Positions 9,429 to 18,554 of a DNA stretch of 64,000 bases are shown here, one piece after another. The DNA is from Castellaniella hirudinis_A (GTDB lineage Bacteria; Pseudomonadota; Gammaproteobacteria; Burkholderiales; Burkholderiaceae_B): assembly GCF_047468865.1 (NCBI RefSeq), contig NZ_JBLGTV010000002.1, forward strand, positions 248,001 to 312,000. The letters run 5' to 3'. Position 1 is the stretch's first letter; every line of letters starts with the position of its first letter. Made by a program: the position numbers and the translations under genes. The notes under the pieces were generated by a model, which saw nothing but the letters and a program-made list of their open reading frames with translations, had not been told where the DNA came from and searched no databases.

Positions 9429-9896
9429 ATGGAAAACCCCAATCTGGATTCGATTGATCGCCGCATCGTGCGCATCTTGCAACGTCAGGCCGATATCGGC
9501 CAGGCCGCGTTGGCGGAACAGGTGGGCGCGTCGCCGGCATCGTGCTGGCGGCGCATCCGCCGGCTGGAAGCCGCCGGGATACTGGGCCCCGCTGTCCGGC
9601 TGGTCGACCCGGGCGCCGTTGGACGGGGCTTGAATGTCTTTTGCCATATCCGCTTGAAAGAACACAATCGGCAAATCCGCACAGAGTTCGAACACTTCAT
9701 CGAAAGCCACGAAGAAGTGATCGAATGCTATTCGATGTCGGGCGAATGGGATTATCTTTTGCGGGTGGTCGTCGAGGACATGCGCGGCTACGAGCGCTTG
9801 CTGATGGAGCATTTCCTGATCCACGAGGCGGTGGCGACGTCTTCGTCCAGCTTTGCGTTGAAGCAGGTCAAGTACACCACTGAATTGCCGGTGTGA
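9429..9896 (+). CDS. Lrp/AsnC-family transcriptional regulator (BkdR-like)
   Basis: 155-aa regulator with an N-terminal winged helix-turn-helix (DSIDRRIVRILQRQADIG onward, residues 6-50) and a C-terminal ligand-binding RAM domain (SGEWDYLLRVVVEDM). The ATG at 9429 gives the standard Lrp length; in-frame upstream codons would run into the E1 promoter and E1 coding region. It is transcribed away from the E1-E2 genes. By analogy with BkdR of Pseudomonas it probably senses a branched-chain amino acid and activates the dehydrogenase operon; this is inferred from position and family. Confidence 0.88.
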   Translation: MENPNLDSIDRRIVRILQRQADIGQAALAEQVGASPASCWRRIRRLEAAGILGPAVRLVDPGAVGRGLNVFCHIRLKEHNRQIRTEFEHFIESHEEVIECYSMSGEWDYLLRVVVEDMRGYERLLMEHFLIHEAVATSSSSFALKQVKYTTELPV

Positions 9897-9995
9897 CGGG
9901 GGCGCCGAGATCTGTTGGCGTGCCTTTGAGATGGAAGCCTTGGGATGGGCTGCCAGGTGACCTCCATTCGTCACAAAGACCTGCCATAATCAGGC

Positions 9996-11492
9996 ATGGA
10001 AAAATTCATGGATCCCGCGCGTCCCACGCGCCTGCCGCCGCTGGTGCCGTTCGCCGGCTTTGACGATGCCGATGCCGCCGTCGATCAACTGATTCACCTG
10101 TATCGGCGCAATACGGCCTTTATCCGCGAGGCATTCAAAGAATACGGCGCGGGCGCCTTGCCCATGGGCCAGCGGGTGCGCGCCTGCTACCCCGCCATCC
10201 GCATCCGCATCAACACCTATCCCGAAGTCGACAGCCGTCTATCTTACGGGCACTTGGTGGAGCCCGGCGCCTACATGACCACGGTCACGCGGCCCACGCT
10301 GTTTCATGACTACCTGCGCGAACAGGTGCGGCTGCTGATGCGCAACCACGGCGTGCCGGTGGAAATCGGCGAATCCGATTTGCCCATCCCCCTGCACTTC
10401 GCGTTTCCCGAAGGCGAATACGCCCAGGGGGAATACTCCGAAGTCCCCGGCCATACGCTGCGCGACCATTTCGACGTGCCCGACCTGGCCGTGACCGATG
10501 ACGCCATCGTCAACGGCACCTGGCGCGGGCGACCCGGCCAGCCTCGGCCCCTGGCGCCGTTCACCGGCCCGCGCATTGATTATTCCTTGCAGCGCCTGCA
10601 GCACTACACCGGCACCTCGCCCACGCATTTCCAGGATTTGGTTCTGTTCACCAACTATCAGTTTTATGTGGACGAATTCGTGCGCTGGGCGCGCGACACC
10701 CTGGTGGCCGGCAGCGGCGGCTATACCGCCCTGGTCGGGCCCGGCAACCACATCGTCACCCGGGAAACCGCCGCGCAGCGGGCCCCCGACCTGGCCTTTA
10801 CCCCGCAGATGCCCACCTACCATCTCAAGCGCGAAGGCCACACGGGCATCACGCTGGTCAACATCGGGGTGGGGCCGTCCAATGCCAAGACCATCACCGA
10901 TCACGTGGCGGTGCTGCGCCCGTCGGCCTGGCTGATGCTGGGGCATTGCGCCGGCCTGCGCACCACCCAGCGCCTGGGCGATTATGTGCTGGCGCACGGC
11001 TATGTGCGCGAAGATCATGTCCTGGACGACGACCTGCCCATCTGGGTGCCGGTGCCGCCGCTGGCCGAAGTCCAGGTGGCCCTGGAAGATGCCGTGGCCG
11101 AGGTCGCCGGGCTGTCGGGCTGGGAACTGAAAAAAATCATGCGCACCGGCACCGTGGCCACCATCGACAACCGCAACTGGGAACTGCGCGATCAGCAAGA
11201 GCCCGTGCAACGCCTGTCGCAGTCCAGGGCGATTGCGCTGGATATGGAATCGGCCACCATCGCGGCCAATGGCTTTCGCTTCCGGGTGCCCTATGGCACG
11301 CTGCTGTGCGTATCCGACAAGCCCCTGCATGGCGAGCTGAAACTGCCCGGCATGGCCAGCGCGTTTTACCGCACCCAGGTCAACCAGCACCTGCACATCG
11401 GCATCCGGGCGCTGGAGCGTCTGCGCGACATGCCCGGCGAACGCCTGCATTCGCGTAAATTGCGTAGTTTTATCGAAACCGCGTTCAAGTAG
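9996..11492 (+). CDS. amn: AMP nucleosidase
   Basis: 498-aa enzyme hydrolysing AMP to adenine and ribose 5-phosphate, used to control the adenylate pool and salvage purines. The N-terminal domain (Amn family) covers residues 1-170; the C-terminal nucleoside-phosphorylase-like domain contains VNIGVGPSNAKTITDH, LMLGHCAGLR and ALDMESATIAANGFRFRVPY, with the Met-Glu dyad that binds ribose in this fold. Length is close to the 484 aa of E. coli Amn. The start at 9996 is accepted; an internal ATG at 10008 is also possible. It stands alone. Confidence 0.95.
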   Translation: MEKFMDPARPTRLPPLVPFAGFDDADAAVDQLIHLYRRNTAFIREAFKEYGAGALPMGQRVRACYPAIRIRINTYPEVDSRLSYGHLVEPGAYMTTVTRPTLFHDYLREQVRLLMRNHGVPVEIGESDLPIPLHFAFPEGEYAQGEYSEVPGHTLRDHFDVPDLAVTDDAIVNGTWRGRPGQPRPLAPFTGPRIDYSLQRLQHYTGTSPTHFQDLVLFTNYQFYVDEFVRWARDTLVAGSGGYTALVGPGNHIVTRETAAQRAPDLAFTPQMPTYHLKREGHTGITLVNIGVGPSNAKTITDHVAVLRPSAWLMLGHCAGLRTTQRLGDYVLAHGYVREDHVLDDDLPIWVPVPPLAEVQVALEDAVAEVAGLSGWELKKIMRTGTVATIDNRNWELRDQQEPVQRLSQSRAIALDMESATIAANGFRFRVPYGTLLCVSDKPLHGELKLPGMASAFYRTQVNQHLHIGIRALERLRDMPGERLHSRKLRSFIETAFK

Positions 11493-11554
11493 CCGCTTGG
11501 GATACCATACCCTTTTCTATTGTTTTCACGCGGTCTTCGCGTCCGGGATTTCCT

Positions 11555-12109
11555 ATGGCCTTGCGTGCCACCATCTACAAAGCAGACCTCAACATCGCCG
11601 ACAACGACCGGGGCTATTACGGCAGCCATGCCGTCACCGTGGCGCGGCATCCGTCTGAAACCGACGAACGCCTGATGGTGCGTTTGCTGGCCTATGCCCT
11701 GTGGGTGCAGGCCGACGAACGGCTGGTGTTCACTAAAGGCCTGAGCGATACCGACGAGCCCGATCTGTGGAATCTGGATCTGACCGGCGCGGTGCAGCAG
11801 TGGGTAGAGGTCGGCTTGCCGGATGACCGACGGCTTTTGAAGGCCTGTGGCCGGGCCGATCAGGTGCTGGTCATGGCTTATGGGCGCGGGGTGGATGTCT
11901 GGTGGGCCGGGGTGCGGCATAAGGTCGCCCGGGCCAATAATCTGCAGGTGTTCGCCCTGGATGCCGAGGCCACCAAGGCCCTGGCGGCATTGGCCGGCCG
12001 CAATATGAATCTCAGCATCAATATCACCGACGCCAGTGCCTGGGTGTCCTGCGATCAGGGCGATGTCAGTCTGGATGTGCGCGTGCTGCGGGACGATGTC
12101 CGAATATAA
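11555..12109 (+). CDS. yaeQ: YaeQ family protein
   Basis: 184-aa protein matching the YaeQ family from end to end: it opens with the family's ALRATIYKADLNIADNDRG segment and carries LAYALWVQADERLVFTKGLS and WVEVGLPDDRRLLKACGRAD. YaeQ folds like PD-(D/E)xK nucleases, and its E. coli homologue was linked to suppression of an rfaH defect, but its biochemical role is unsettled. It follows amn by 62 bases and ends 31 bases from a convergent carrier gene. Confidence 0.9.
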   Translation: MALRATIYKADLNIADNDRGYYGSHAVTVARHPSETDERLMVRLLAYALWVQADERLVFTKGLSDTDEPDLWNLDLTGAVQQWVEVGLPDDRRLLKACGRADQVLVMAYGRGVDVWWAGVRHKVARANNLQVFALDAEATKALAALAGRNMNLSINITDASAWVSCDQGDVSLDVRVLRDDVRI

Positions 12110-12140
12110 GCGCCCGAAATCGCCCAGCAAAGCACACAGC

Positions 12141-12890
12141 TTATTCCAGCAGCATTTTTACTGAGACAACAGTGGCCATGATCACCATCAGAATCCGAAT
12201 CAGCTGGTGGCCGCGTTTGACCACCAGGCGTGCGCCGATGGTGCCGCCTATCCATTGGCCGGCCAATATGGGTAGCCCAAAGGCCCAGGCGATGTTGCCG
12301 TGCCATGCAAAGAAGATCAGGGCGGCGCAGTTGCTGCAGAGGTTCAGCAGCTTGGCGTGCGCGGTGGCCTTGACCAGATTGAAGCCGAGCAGCGTGACAC
12401 AAGAGATCGCCAGGAATGTGCCGGTGCCGGGGCCGAAGAAACCGTCGTAGAACCCGATCAGTGGCGCCAGGATGGCCGCGTACAGCGCGGAGGTGATGCG
12501 TTGGGTGCGGTCTTCGGCCCCGACGCGCGGCGACAGCAGAAAGTACAGGGCGAAACAGATCAGCAGGATGGGAATCAATTGGCGCAGCATGCCGCTGTCG
12601 ATGCGTGTGAGGGCGAAGCCCCCCGCCAACGACCCCAGGAATGCGCCCAGCATCATCCATCGGCTGCGTTTCAGGTCGATCTGGCGCATGCGCAGAAAAT
12701 GCAGTGTGGCGGCCGCCGATGCGGCGATCCCGCCGACTTTGTTGGTGGCGATGGCCGCGCCGGGCGGCAGGCCCGCGGCCAGCAGCGCCGGGATGGTGAT
12801 CAGCCCGCCGCCCCCCGCAATGGCATCAATGGTGCCGGCAATCAGGGCCGCGAAGAATAGCAAGACGACAACGTCGAAGGAGATTTCCAT
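12141..12890 (-). CDS. TSUP-family membrane carrier, YfcA-like
   Basis: 249-aa polytopic inner-membrane protein of the TSUP (TauE/SafE, DUF81) family, with about eight hydrophobic segments. Diagnostic blocks are DAIAGGGGLITIPALLAAG and ATNKVGGIAAS in the first repeat, and GFYDGFFGPGTGTFL and VKATAHAKLLN in the second; these resemble E. coli YfcA more than the sulfite exporter TauE. Substrate is unknown for the YfcA branch. It begins 18 bases after the alpha/beta hydrolase gene, so it is likely the last gene of the TRAP operon to its right. Confidence 0.88.
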   Translation of the reverse strand: MEISFDVVVLLFFAALIAGTIDAIAGGGGLITIPALLAAGLPPGAAIATNKVGGIAASAAATLHFLRMRQIDLKRSRWMMLGAFLGSLAGGFALTRIDSGMLRQLIPILLICFALYFLLSPRVGAEDRTQRITSALYAAILAPLIGFYDGFFGPGTGTFLAISCVTLLGFNLVKATAHAKLLNLCSNCAALIFFAWHGNIAWAFGLPILAGQWIGGTIGARLVVKRGHQLIRILMVIMATVVSVKMLLE

Positions 12891-12908
12891 GGGGCCGTGG
12901 CCGTTTGA

Positions 12909-13706
12909 TCAGCCCCGGGGGGTATCAATGAAAGTGGTCAGCAGATCCAGGAATGCCTCGGGCTGTTCAAATGGCGCCAGGTGGCCGCTGTCCAGTTCGG
13001 CGTAGCGGGCATCGGGGATGGCGTCTGCCAGGGCGCGGGCATGCGCTTTGGGCACCATGGCATCGTGGGCGCAGCCAATGACCAAGGTGGGCGCCGTGAT
13101 GCGCGGCAGCAGCGCGCGGATGTCCAGGCGCATATCGAGCATGATCTGACGGGTGATGCCTTCCCAGCGGTTGGATACAACGACGGCATCGGCCCATTGC
13201 GCCAGTTGCGTTTCGTCCATGCGATCCAGAAAAGCGGGGCTGAAGCCGGTCAGCAGAATCAGCCGGGCGAAGTCGTGCGGATCGTTGCGGATGAGATTGA
13301 GCCAGAGTTCGGATTGCATCCGCATGCGGGGGCTCTGGCCATGGGGAAAGCCCGCCAGCAGCGTCAGCGATCGAACGCGGTCGGGGTGCGTGGCGGCGAG
13401 TTGCGCCGCCACGCAGGCACCCAGTGAAAAGCCGGCCAGGTCGAATCGGTCGGCGCCCGCCGCCTGGGCAGCCCCCAGCACCTGAGCCGACAGCAGATTC
13501 AGGCTCAGTTCCCCGGCTGGGTCGGTGGTTTCGCCCGAGCCGGAGTAATCGAGCCGAATCACCGTGCGATGGGCGGCCAGGGGGGCGACCAGGTGCGCCC
13601 AGTTGCTTTCCAGGTTTCCGCCCGTGCCCGCGACCAGCACCAGCGCCGGCCCCTGACCGTTGACGGCATACGCGACATGTGTATCAAGGACTTTGACGAT
13701 GGGCAT
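12909..13706 (-). CDS. Alpha/beta-fold hydrolase
   Basis: 265-aa cytosolic serine hydrolase resembling 3-oxoadipate enol-lactonase and related small esterases. The nucleophile elbow GFSLG places Ser94; the acid is in GCAHDAMVP and the base is His242 in LDSGHLAPFEQPE. An oxyanion-hole region LVAGTGGNLESNW and RLDYSGSGET precede the elbow. No lid insertion or signal peptide is seen. It starts 42 bases after the dctP gene and 18 before the TSUP gene, so it is probably co-transcribed and may act on the compound imported by that TRAP system. The substrate cannot be read from sequence. Confidence 0.85.
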   Translation of the reverse strand: MPIVKVLDTHVAYAVNGQGPALVLVAGTGGNLESNWAHLVAPLAAHRTVIRLDYSGSGETTDPAGELSLNLLSAQVLGAAQAAGADRFDLAGFSLGACVAAQLAATHPDRVRSLTLLAGFPHGQSPRMRMQSELWLNLIRNDPHDFARLILLTGFSPAFLDRMDETQLAQWADAVVVSNRWEGITRQIMLDMRLDIRALLPRITAPTLVIGCAHDAMVPKAHARALADAIPDARYAELDSGHLAPFEQPEAFLDLLTTFIDTPRG

Positions 13707-13748
13707 GCGGGATTCCTTTTTGGGCGGGTAATGGGCGTTGGCGTCTTA

Positions 13749-14774
13749 TTATCGCTTGGCGATGTCCTCCTGAGCCTGCTTGACCAGATCCGGGCCGATT
13801 TGCTTGGCCCATTTGTCGAACACCGGCTGGGTGGCCTGGGCGAAGGCGCCGATTTGCTCGGGCGACAGGGTGGTCACCGTGACGCCGTGGCTTTCGATTT
13901 CCTTCAGCAGGGAATCGTCCGTGTTGGTGACGCCCTGGCGGGCGATCACGGTTTCTTTCTGGCCGGCTTCGATGGCGGCTTCGCGCACGATTTTCTGGTC
14001 TTCGGGCGACCAGGATGCCCAGACGTCCTGGTTGACCACGAAGATCAGCGGGTCGGCCACGTAGTTCCAGAGGCTGAGATATTTTTGGCCGACGTCATAC
14101 AGCTTGGCCCCCGCATAGATGGACAGCGGGTTTTCCTGGCCGTCCACCGCGCCGCTGGCCAGCGCCGGCTGGGCGTCGGCCCAGCTCATTTGGGTGGGAT
14201 TGGCCCCCAGGGTGGTGAAGGTGTCGATATACAGGGGCGAACCCACCACGCGCAGTTTCATGCCCTTGATGTCTTCGGGGGTCTTGACCTCGCGCACGGA
14301 ATTGGACAGCTGGCGGTAGCCGTTTTCGCCCCAGGCCAGGGGCACCACGCCTTTTTTGGACAGGATGGCAAAGAGTTCTTCGCCCACCTTGCCGTGGGTC
14401 AGCGCGTCGATGGCGGGGTAGTCCGGCATCAGAAAGGGCAGGGAAAACAGGTTCAGTTCTTTGACCTGCGGCGACCAGTTGATGGTGGAGCCGATGGCCA
14501 TGTCGATCACCCCTTGGCGAATGGCGGTGAATTCGCGGGTCTGGTCGCCCTGCACCAGGGATGTCCCCGGGTAGACCTTGATGTTGATGCGGCCATCGGT
14601 GCGTTCACGCACCAGGTCGGACCAGATCACCGCCCCCTGGCCCCAGGGGAAGTTGGTGCCCACGACGATGGACAGCTTGTATTCGGATTTGTAATCGGCG
14701 GCCTGGGCGGAAAAGGCGGACGCCAAGGCCGTGACGGACAGGGCGGCGGCCCCGATGAATTTCATGATGCGCAT
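13749..14774 (-). CDS. TRAP transporter substrate-binding protein (DctP), first system
   Basis: 341-aa periplasmic solute receptor of a tripartite ATP-independent periplasmic transporter. It has a Sec signal peptide with cleavage probably after SAQA (about residue 25). Family segments include AIRQGVIDMAIGST, LKLRVV-type strand (GMKLRVVGSPLYIDTF) with the conserved Arg that pairs with a substrate carboxylate, and ALASGAVDGQENPLSIY. The start has AGGAGA 8 bases upstream. It follows dctM by 42 bases in an operon dctQ-dctM-dctP-hydrolase-TSUP. The ligand is an organic acid, not further defined. Confidence 0.93.
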   Translation of the reverse strand: MRIMKFIGAAALSVTALASAFSAQAADYKSEYKLSIVVGTNFPWGQGAVIWSDLVRERTDGRINIKVYPGTSLVQGDQTREFTAIRQGVIDMAIGSTINWSPQVKELNLFSLPFLMPDYPAIDALTHGKVGEELFAILSKKGVVPLAWGENGYRQLSNSVREVKTPEDIKGMKLRVVGSPLYIDTFTTLGANPTQMSWADAQPALASGAVDGQENPLSIYAGAKLYDVGQKYLSLWNYVADPLIFVVNQDVWASWSPEDQKIVREAAIEAGQKETVIARQGVTNTDDSLLKEIESHGVTVTTLSPEQIGAFAQATQPVFDKWAKQIGPDLVKQAQEDIAKR

Positions 14775-14816
14775 GGTCAGTCTCCTGTGTGAAATGATGG
14801 ATTCAAGAAGTATCCG

Positions 14817-16115
14817 CTAATACCCCAGGTAATGCGGCAACCATAGCGCAATTTGTGGAAACAGCACCACCAGCACCAGGGTGCACAGCATCCCCGCCAC
14901 CAGCCACAGCACCCAGGGCACGGTGGACTCCATGGGGATTTGCGCGATTTTGCTGGACACCATCAGATTGACCGCCACGGGCGGGGTGAATTGCCCCACC
15001 GCCACCATCAGGGTCAGCACCACGCCCAGCCAGACCAGATCCCACTGGAAGGCCATGGCCACGGGCTGGATCAGGGGCACGAAAATCAGGAAGATGGAAA
15101 TCCCGTCCAGGAACATGCCCGCCACGATCAGCAGCAGGATCAGCAGGGTCAGCACCCCGTATTCGCCCAGGCCCGAGCCGACGATGGCGTGGGTGATGGG
15201 GTCGATGATCGACAGCGTGGACAGCGACCAGGCGAAAATCCCCGCCAGGGTGACAATCAGCATGATGACGGCGGACAACTCGCCCGCCTCGCGGAAAATG
15301 GGGAACAAATCCCGCCACTTCATGGTGCGGTGTACGAAAATACCGATGAACAGGCCGTAGAACACGGCCACCACGGCGGCTTCGGTGGGGGTGAAATACC
15401 CCATGCGCATGCCCCCCAGGATGATGACCGGGGCGGCCAGGCCGGGAATGGCCTCGAACAGGCTGCGCCAGAAGGGCGGGCGGGGCTCGCGGCGCGCTGC
15501 GGCGCCCATCTTGTGGCGGCGCGCCAGCCAGACCGCCGGGATGATCAGCCCGATGCCCGCCAGGATGCCGGGCAGCATGCCGGCGGCGAACAGCGCGGGC
15601 ACCGAAGCCTGGGGCACCAGGACGGAATACACGATCATGGCGATGGACGGCGGGATCAGGATGTCGGTGGCCGCCCCGGCCGCCACCACGCTGGCGGAAT
15701 AGGCGCGCGGGTAGCCCGCGCGGTTCATCGCGCCGATCATGATGGCCCCCACCGCCGCCGCGCAGGCCGGGCCGGAGCCGGAAATCCCGCCCAGGAACAT
15801 GGCCACGGTAATGGCTACCACGGCCAGCATGCCGGGGCCGTTGCCGGTGATGGATTGCGCCAGGCGCACCAGCTTGGCCGCCACGCCAGAGCGGTCGAAA
15901 ATCGAGCCCACCAGCACAAACATGGGGATGGCCAGCAGGGGGTATTTGGCCAGCCCGGCGTAAAAGCTCTGGGCCACCGCCATCAGGCCGAACCAGTGCG
16001 TGTCGGTATTGGCCAGGGCGATGGCCAGGGTGCCCGCGCCCCCCAGCGCCACGGCCACGGGCACCCCGATGGCCATCAGGACGGTGAACAGGCCGAACAG
16101 CAGGGCGGCGATCAT
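14817..16115 (-). CDS. TRAP transporter large permease (DctM), first system
   Basis: 432-aa inner-membrane subunit that forms the sodium-coupled transport path. It begins MIAALLFGLFTVLMAIGVPV, the usual DctM N-terminus, and includes FLGGISGSGPACAAAVG and MVAVGQFTPPVAVNLMVS, the two hairpin regions, with about 12 hydrophobic helices. The start at 16115 overlaps the dctQ stop by four bases (ATGA), indicating translational coupling; the frame is open further upstream but only inside dctQ. Confidence 0.94.
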   Translation of the reverse strand: MIAALLFGLFTVLMAIGVPVAVALGGAGTLAIALANTDTHWFGLMAVAQSFYAGLAKYPLLAIPMFVLVGSIFDRSGVAAKLVRLAQSITGNGPGMLAVVAITVAMFLGGISGSGPACAAAVGAIMIGAMNRAGYPRAYSASVVAAGAATDILIPPSIAMIVYSVLVPQASVPALFAAGMLPGILAGIGLIIPAVWLARRHKMGAAARREPRPPFWRSLFEAIPGLAAPVIILGGMRMGYFTPTEAAVVAVFYGLFIGIFVHRTMKWRDLFPIFREAGELSAVIMLIVTLAGIFAWSLSTLSIIDPITHAIVGSGLGEYGVLTLLILLLIVAGMFLDGISIFLIFVPLIQPVAMAFQWDLVWLGVVLTLMVAVGQFTPPVAVNLMVSSKIAQIPMESTVPWVLWLVAGMLCTLVLVVLFPQIALWLPHYLGY

Positions 16116-16657
16116 CGCGCAGCCCCCCAGGTGCGGCGCAGCATGCCGGCCAGGCGCAGCGTGATCAGCCCGGACAGCAGCGGCAGCCACATCGAATACC
16201 ACCAGGTGGGCACGCCAATGGCGGGCGAGGTATCCCCCCAGTTGAATTCGTCCAGCGCCATGCGTCCCAACAGGATTGTGAGCACACCGAAAAACAACAG
16301 GCAGATCGCGTCGCCCGCCAGCGCGAAGCGGCGCTGGCGGGCGGGCAGGCCGCCGTCGGCCAGCTGTTCGATGCGGATGTGCAGCCGCCGCACAAAGGCC
16401 GAAGACCCCGCGCTGAGGGTCAGAACCACCAGCAGGAAAACCGAAATTTCTTCTGTCCAGGCGAAGGATTCGTCGGTGAGATAGCGCACGATGACATTGG
16501 CCATGGTGATGCCGGCCAGCACCGCCAGGCTCAGTACCGTGAGCCAGTCTTCAAGGCGCAGGGAAAACCGCACGGGGGGATCGGCGGGGGTTGTGTCGGC
16601 CAGTATCGCGGCCAGGTCGGGGGGCGTAGGGTCGGGCATGAACAATGGATTCGACAT
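16112..16657 (-). CDS. TRAP transporter small permease (DctQ), first system
   Basis: 181-aa four-helix membrane subunit that joins the DctM permease. Hydrophobic segments are separated by the typical EEISVFLLVVLTLSAGSSAF region and the RRLHIRIEQL loop. The ATG at 16657 (MSNPLFMPDP) is chosen for length; the Shine-Dalgarno is weak, and an internal ATG at 16639 is possible. The N-terminus carries an unusual ~35-residue Pro/Asp-rich extension before the first helix. It is the first gene of the operon and is divergent from the acetohydroxyacid synthase gene. Confidence 0.88.
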   Translation of the reverse strand: MSNPLFMPDPTPPDLAAILADTTPADPPVRFSLRLEDWLTVLSLAVLAGITMANVIVRYLTDESFAWTEEISVFLLVVLTLSAGSSAFVRRLHIRIEQLADGGLPARQRRFALAGDAICLLFFGVLTILLGRMALDEFNWGDTSPAIGVPTWWYSMWLPLLSGLITLRLAGMLRRTWGAAR

Positions 16658-16703
16658 CGACAACAGCCTGCCGATACTAGCGCGGATTGGCTTTTTTGCC
16701 TGT

Positions 16704-16726
16704 ACGGGACATCCCGTGGTACGGGA
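16704..16726. promoter_or_regulatory. Alternating inverted half-sites in divergent intergenic region
   Basis: Three half-sites alternate: ACGGGA (16704-16709), TCCCGT (16712-16717), ACGGGA (16721-16726), so two overlapping palindromes can form, one with a 2-base and one with a 3-base centre. They lie between dctQ and the divergent synthase gene. They may be an operator or a short hairpin; no cognate regulator is encoded next to them. Confidence 0.35.
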
Positions 16727-16785
16727 AGGCGCGCCGGGAAAGGGATACACTTGAAACTTCTCTTTTGCCATGGACAGGTTCCGCC

Positions 16786-18552
16786 GTGAATGCCCCTTCC
16801 CTCGCGCCTGTGCGCGCCGTTGCCTCCGCCACCCGCAATGGCGCCGAAACCCTGTTGGATACGCTGCTGGCCCTGGGGGTGGACACGGTGTTCGGCTACC
16901 CCGGGGGGGCGGTGCTGCCCCTGTACGATGCGCTGTATGCCGAACCCCGCATACGCCATATTCTGGTGCGCCACGAACAGGCCGCCATGCACGCCGCCGA
17001 AGGCTATGCCCGCACCACGGGACGGCCCGGCGTCGTCTTCGTCACGTCGGGGCCGGGCATGTCCAACACCACCACGGGCTTGCTGGATGCGCTGTGCGAT
17101 TCCATCCCCGTGCTGTGCATCAGCGGCCAGGTGGCCACCGGGGCCATCGGCACGGATGCCTTCCAGGAATGCGACGCGGTGGGGATTTCCCGCCCGGTCA
17201 CCAAATGGAATGCCCAGGTGCGCCGCGCCGAGGACATCGCCGACCTGGCCGCCAAAGCCCTGCGTCTGACCCAATCCGGGCGGCCCGGCCCGGTGCTGCT
17301 GGATTTTCCAAAAGACCTGCAAATTGCGGCGGTGCCCGCCGAACACGCTGCGGCGGCCCCGGAGCCCGAGCCCCAGGCCGAGTCTTTCACGCCGCACACC
17401 GAGGCGGCAATCAAGCGCGCCGCCGCCCTGATCGCCCGCGCCCGCCGCCCGGTGTTCTATGGCGGGGGCGGGCTGATCAATTCAGGCGTGGATGCCTGCC
17501 ATGCGTTTCGATCCCTGGTGCAGGCCACCGCCGCGCCCTGCACCCTGACCCTGATGGGCCTGGGCGCCTACCCCGCCGCCGATGATCAGTTTCTGGGCAT
17601 GCTGGGCATGCACGGCACCCTGCAGGCCAACCTGGCCATGCACCACGCCGATCTGATCATCTGTGTGGGGGCGCGTTTCGACGACCGCATCACCGGGCGT
17701 CTGTCCGACTTTTGCCCGCATGCCGACAAAATCCACCTGGACATCGACCCGGCTTCCATCGACAAGGTGGTGCGCGCCGACGTGGCCCTGGTGGGCGATT
17801 GCTATCCCCTGCTGCGGGCCTTGCACAAAGAACTGGGGCAATACCCCCTGCCCGCCGATCGCCTGGACGACTGGTGGCAGCGCATCGGGGTGTGGCAGGC
17901 GCGCGATTGCCTGAAGGTGGCCCCCGCCCCGGATGTCATCTTGCCGCAGGATTTAATGCAGCGCGTCAATCGCTTGCTGGCCGGGCGCGATGCCGTCGTG
18001 GCCACGGACGTGGGCCAACACCAGATGTGGGCGGCCCAGTACATCCAGCTGGATCGCCCCAACCGCTGGCTGACGTCCGGCGGCGCGGGCACCATGGGTT
18101 ATGGCCTGCCCGCCGCCATTGGCGCCCAGGTGGCCCACCCCGACAAACCCGTGGTCTGCATCAGCGGCGATGCTTCGGTGCTGATGAATATCCAGGAACT
18201 GGCCACCGCCATGCAGCACAAGGCCCCGGTCAAGGTCATTTTGTGCAACAACGGCCACATGGGCATGGTGCGCCAGTGGCAGGAACTCATCCACGAAGGC
18301 CGCTACAGCCACAGCTATAACGCGTCCATCCCCGATTTTGTCGCCCTGGCCGCCGCCTTCGGGTGGGGCGGCGCCCGGGTGGAGCACCCGGACGAGCTGG
18401 ATGCCGCGCTGGCCGCCTGCATGGCCTACGATGGCCCGTATTTCCTGGATGTGGCCGTGGTGCCGCTGCAAAACTGCTTTCCCATGATGCCCGCCGGCTA
18501 CGGGCACCAGCAGGTGATGCTGTCCGAAGACACCTGGTATGTTGAAGAATAA
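16786..18552 (+). CDS. ilvB: Acetohydroxyacid synthase large (catalytic) subunit
   Basis: 588-aa thiamine-diphosphate enzyme that forms 2-acetolactate or 2-acetohydroxybutyrate in branched-chain amino acid synthesis. Seen: [14 protein letters not shown], catalytic Glu64 in [32 protein letters not shown] (typical of biosynthetic rather than catabolic enzymes), and the ThDP motif GDASVLMNI (from 461) through Asn488-Asn489 with GMVRQWQEL. The GTG at 16786 is preferred because GGACAGG lies upstream; longer in-frame starts would enter dctQ. No small regulatory subunit gene (ilvH/ilvN) follows; instead there is a long inverted repeat. It may be a second, unlinked isozyme. Sulfoacetaldehyde acetyltransferase was considered and does not fit. 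Confidence 0.88.
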   Translation: MNAPSLAPVRAVASATRNGAETLLDTLLALGVDTVFGYPGGAVLPLYDALYAEPRIRHILVRHEQAAMHAAEGYARTTGRPGVVFVTSGPGMSNTTTGLLDALCDSIPVLCISGQVATGAIGTDAFQECDAVGISRPVTKWNAQVRRAEDIADLAAKALRLTQSGRPGPVLLDFPKDLQIAAVPAEHAAAAPEPEPQAESFTPHTEAAIKRAAALIARARRPVFYGGGGLINSGVDACHAFRSLVQATAAPCTLTLMGLGAYPAADDQFLGMLGMHGTLQANLAMHHADLIICVGARFDDRITGRLSDFCPHADKIHLDIDPASIDKVVRADVALVGDCYPLLRALHKELGQYPLPADRLDDWWQRIGVWQARDCLKVAPAPDVILPQDLMQRVNRLLAGRDAVVATDVGQHQMWAAQYIQLDRPNRWLTSGGAGTMGYGLPAAIGAQVAHPDKPVVCISGDASVLMNIQELATAMQHKAPVKVILCNNGHMGMVRQWQELIHEGRYSHSYNASIPDFVALAAAFGWGGARVEHPDELDAALAACMAYDGPYFLDVAVVPLQNCFPMMPAGYGHQQVMLSEDTWYVEE

Positions 18553-18554
18553 AT

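Noticed and set aside
14853..16484. A 543-codon open frame on the plus strand
   Set aside because: It is antisense to dctM and dctQ of the first TRAP system and encodes a His/Gln/Gly-rich sequence without domains.
16786..18552. Sulfoacetaldehyde acetyltransferase (sulfonate breakdown) as identity, given a TSUP gene and TRAP genes nearby
   Set aside because: The protein has the acetohydroxyacid synthase hallmarks ([31 protein letters not shown]), and the TSUP protein is YfcA-like rather than TauE-like; no pta or taurine genes are present.
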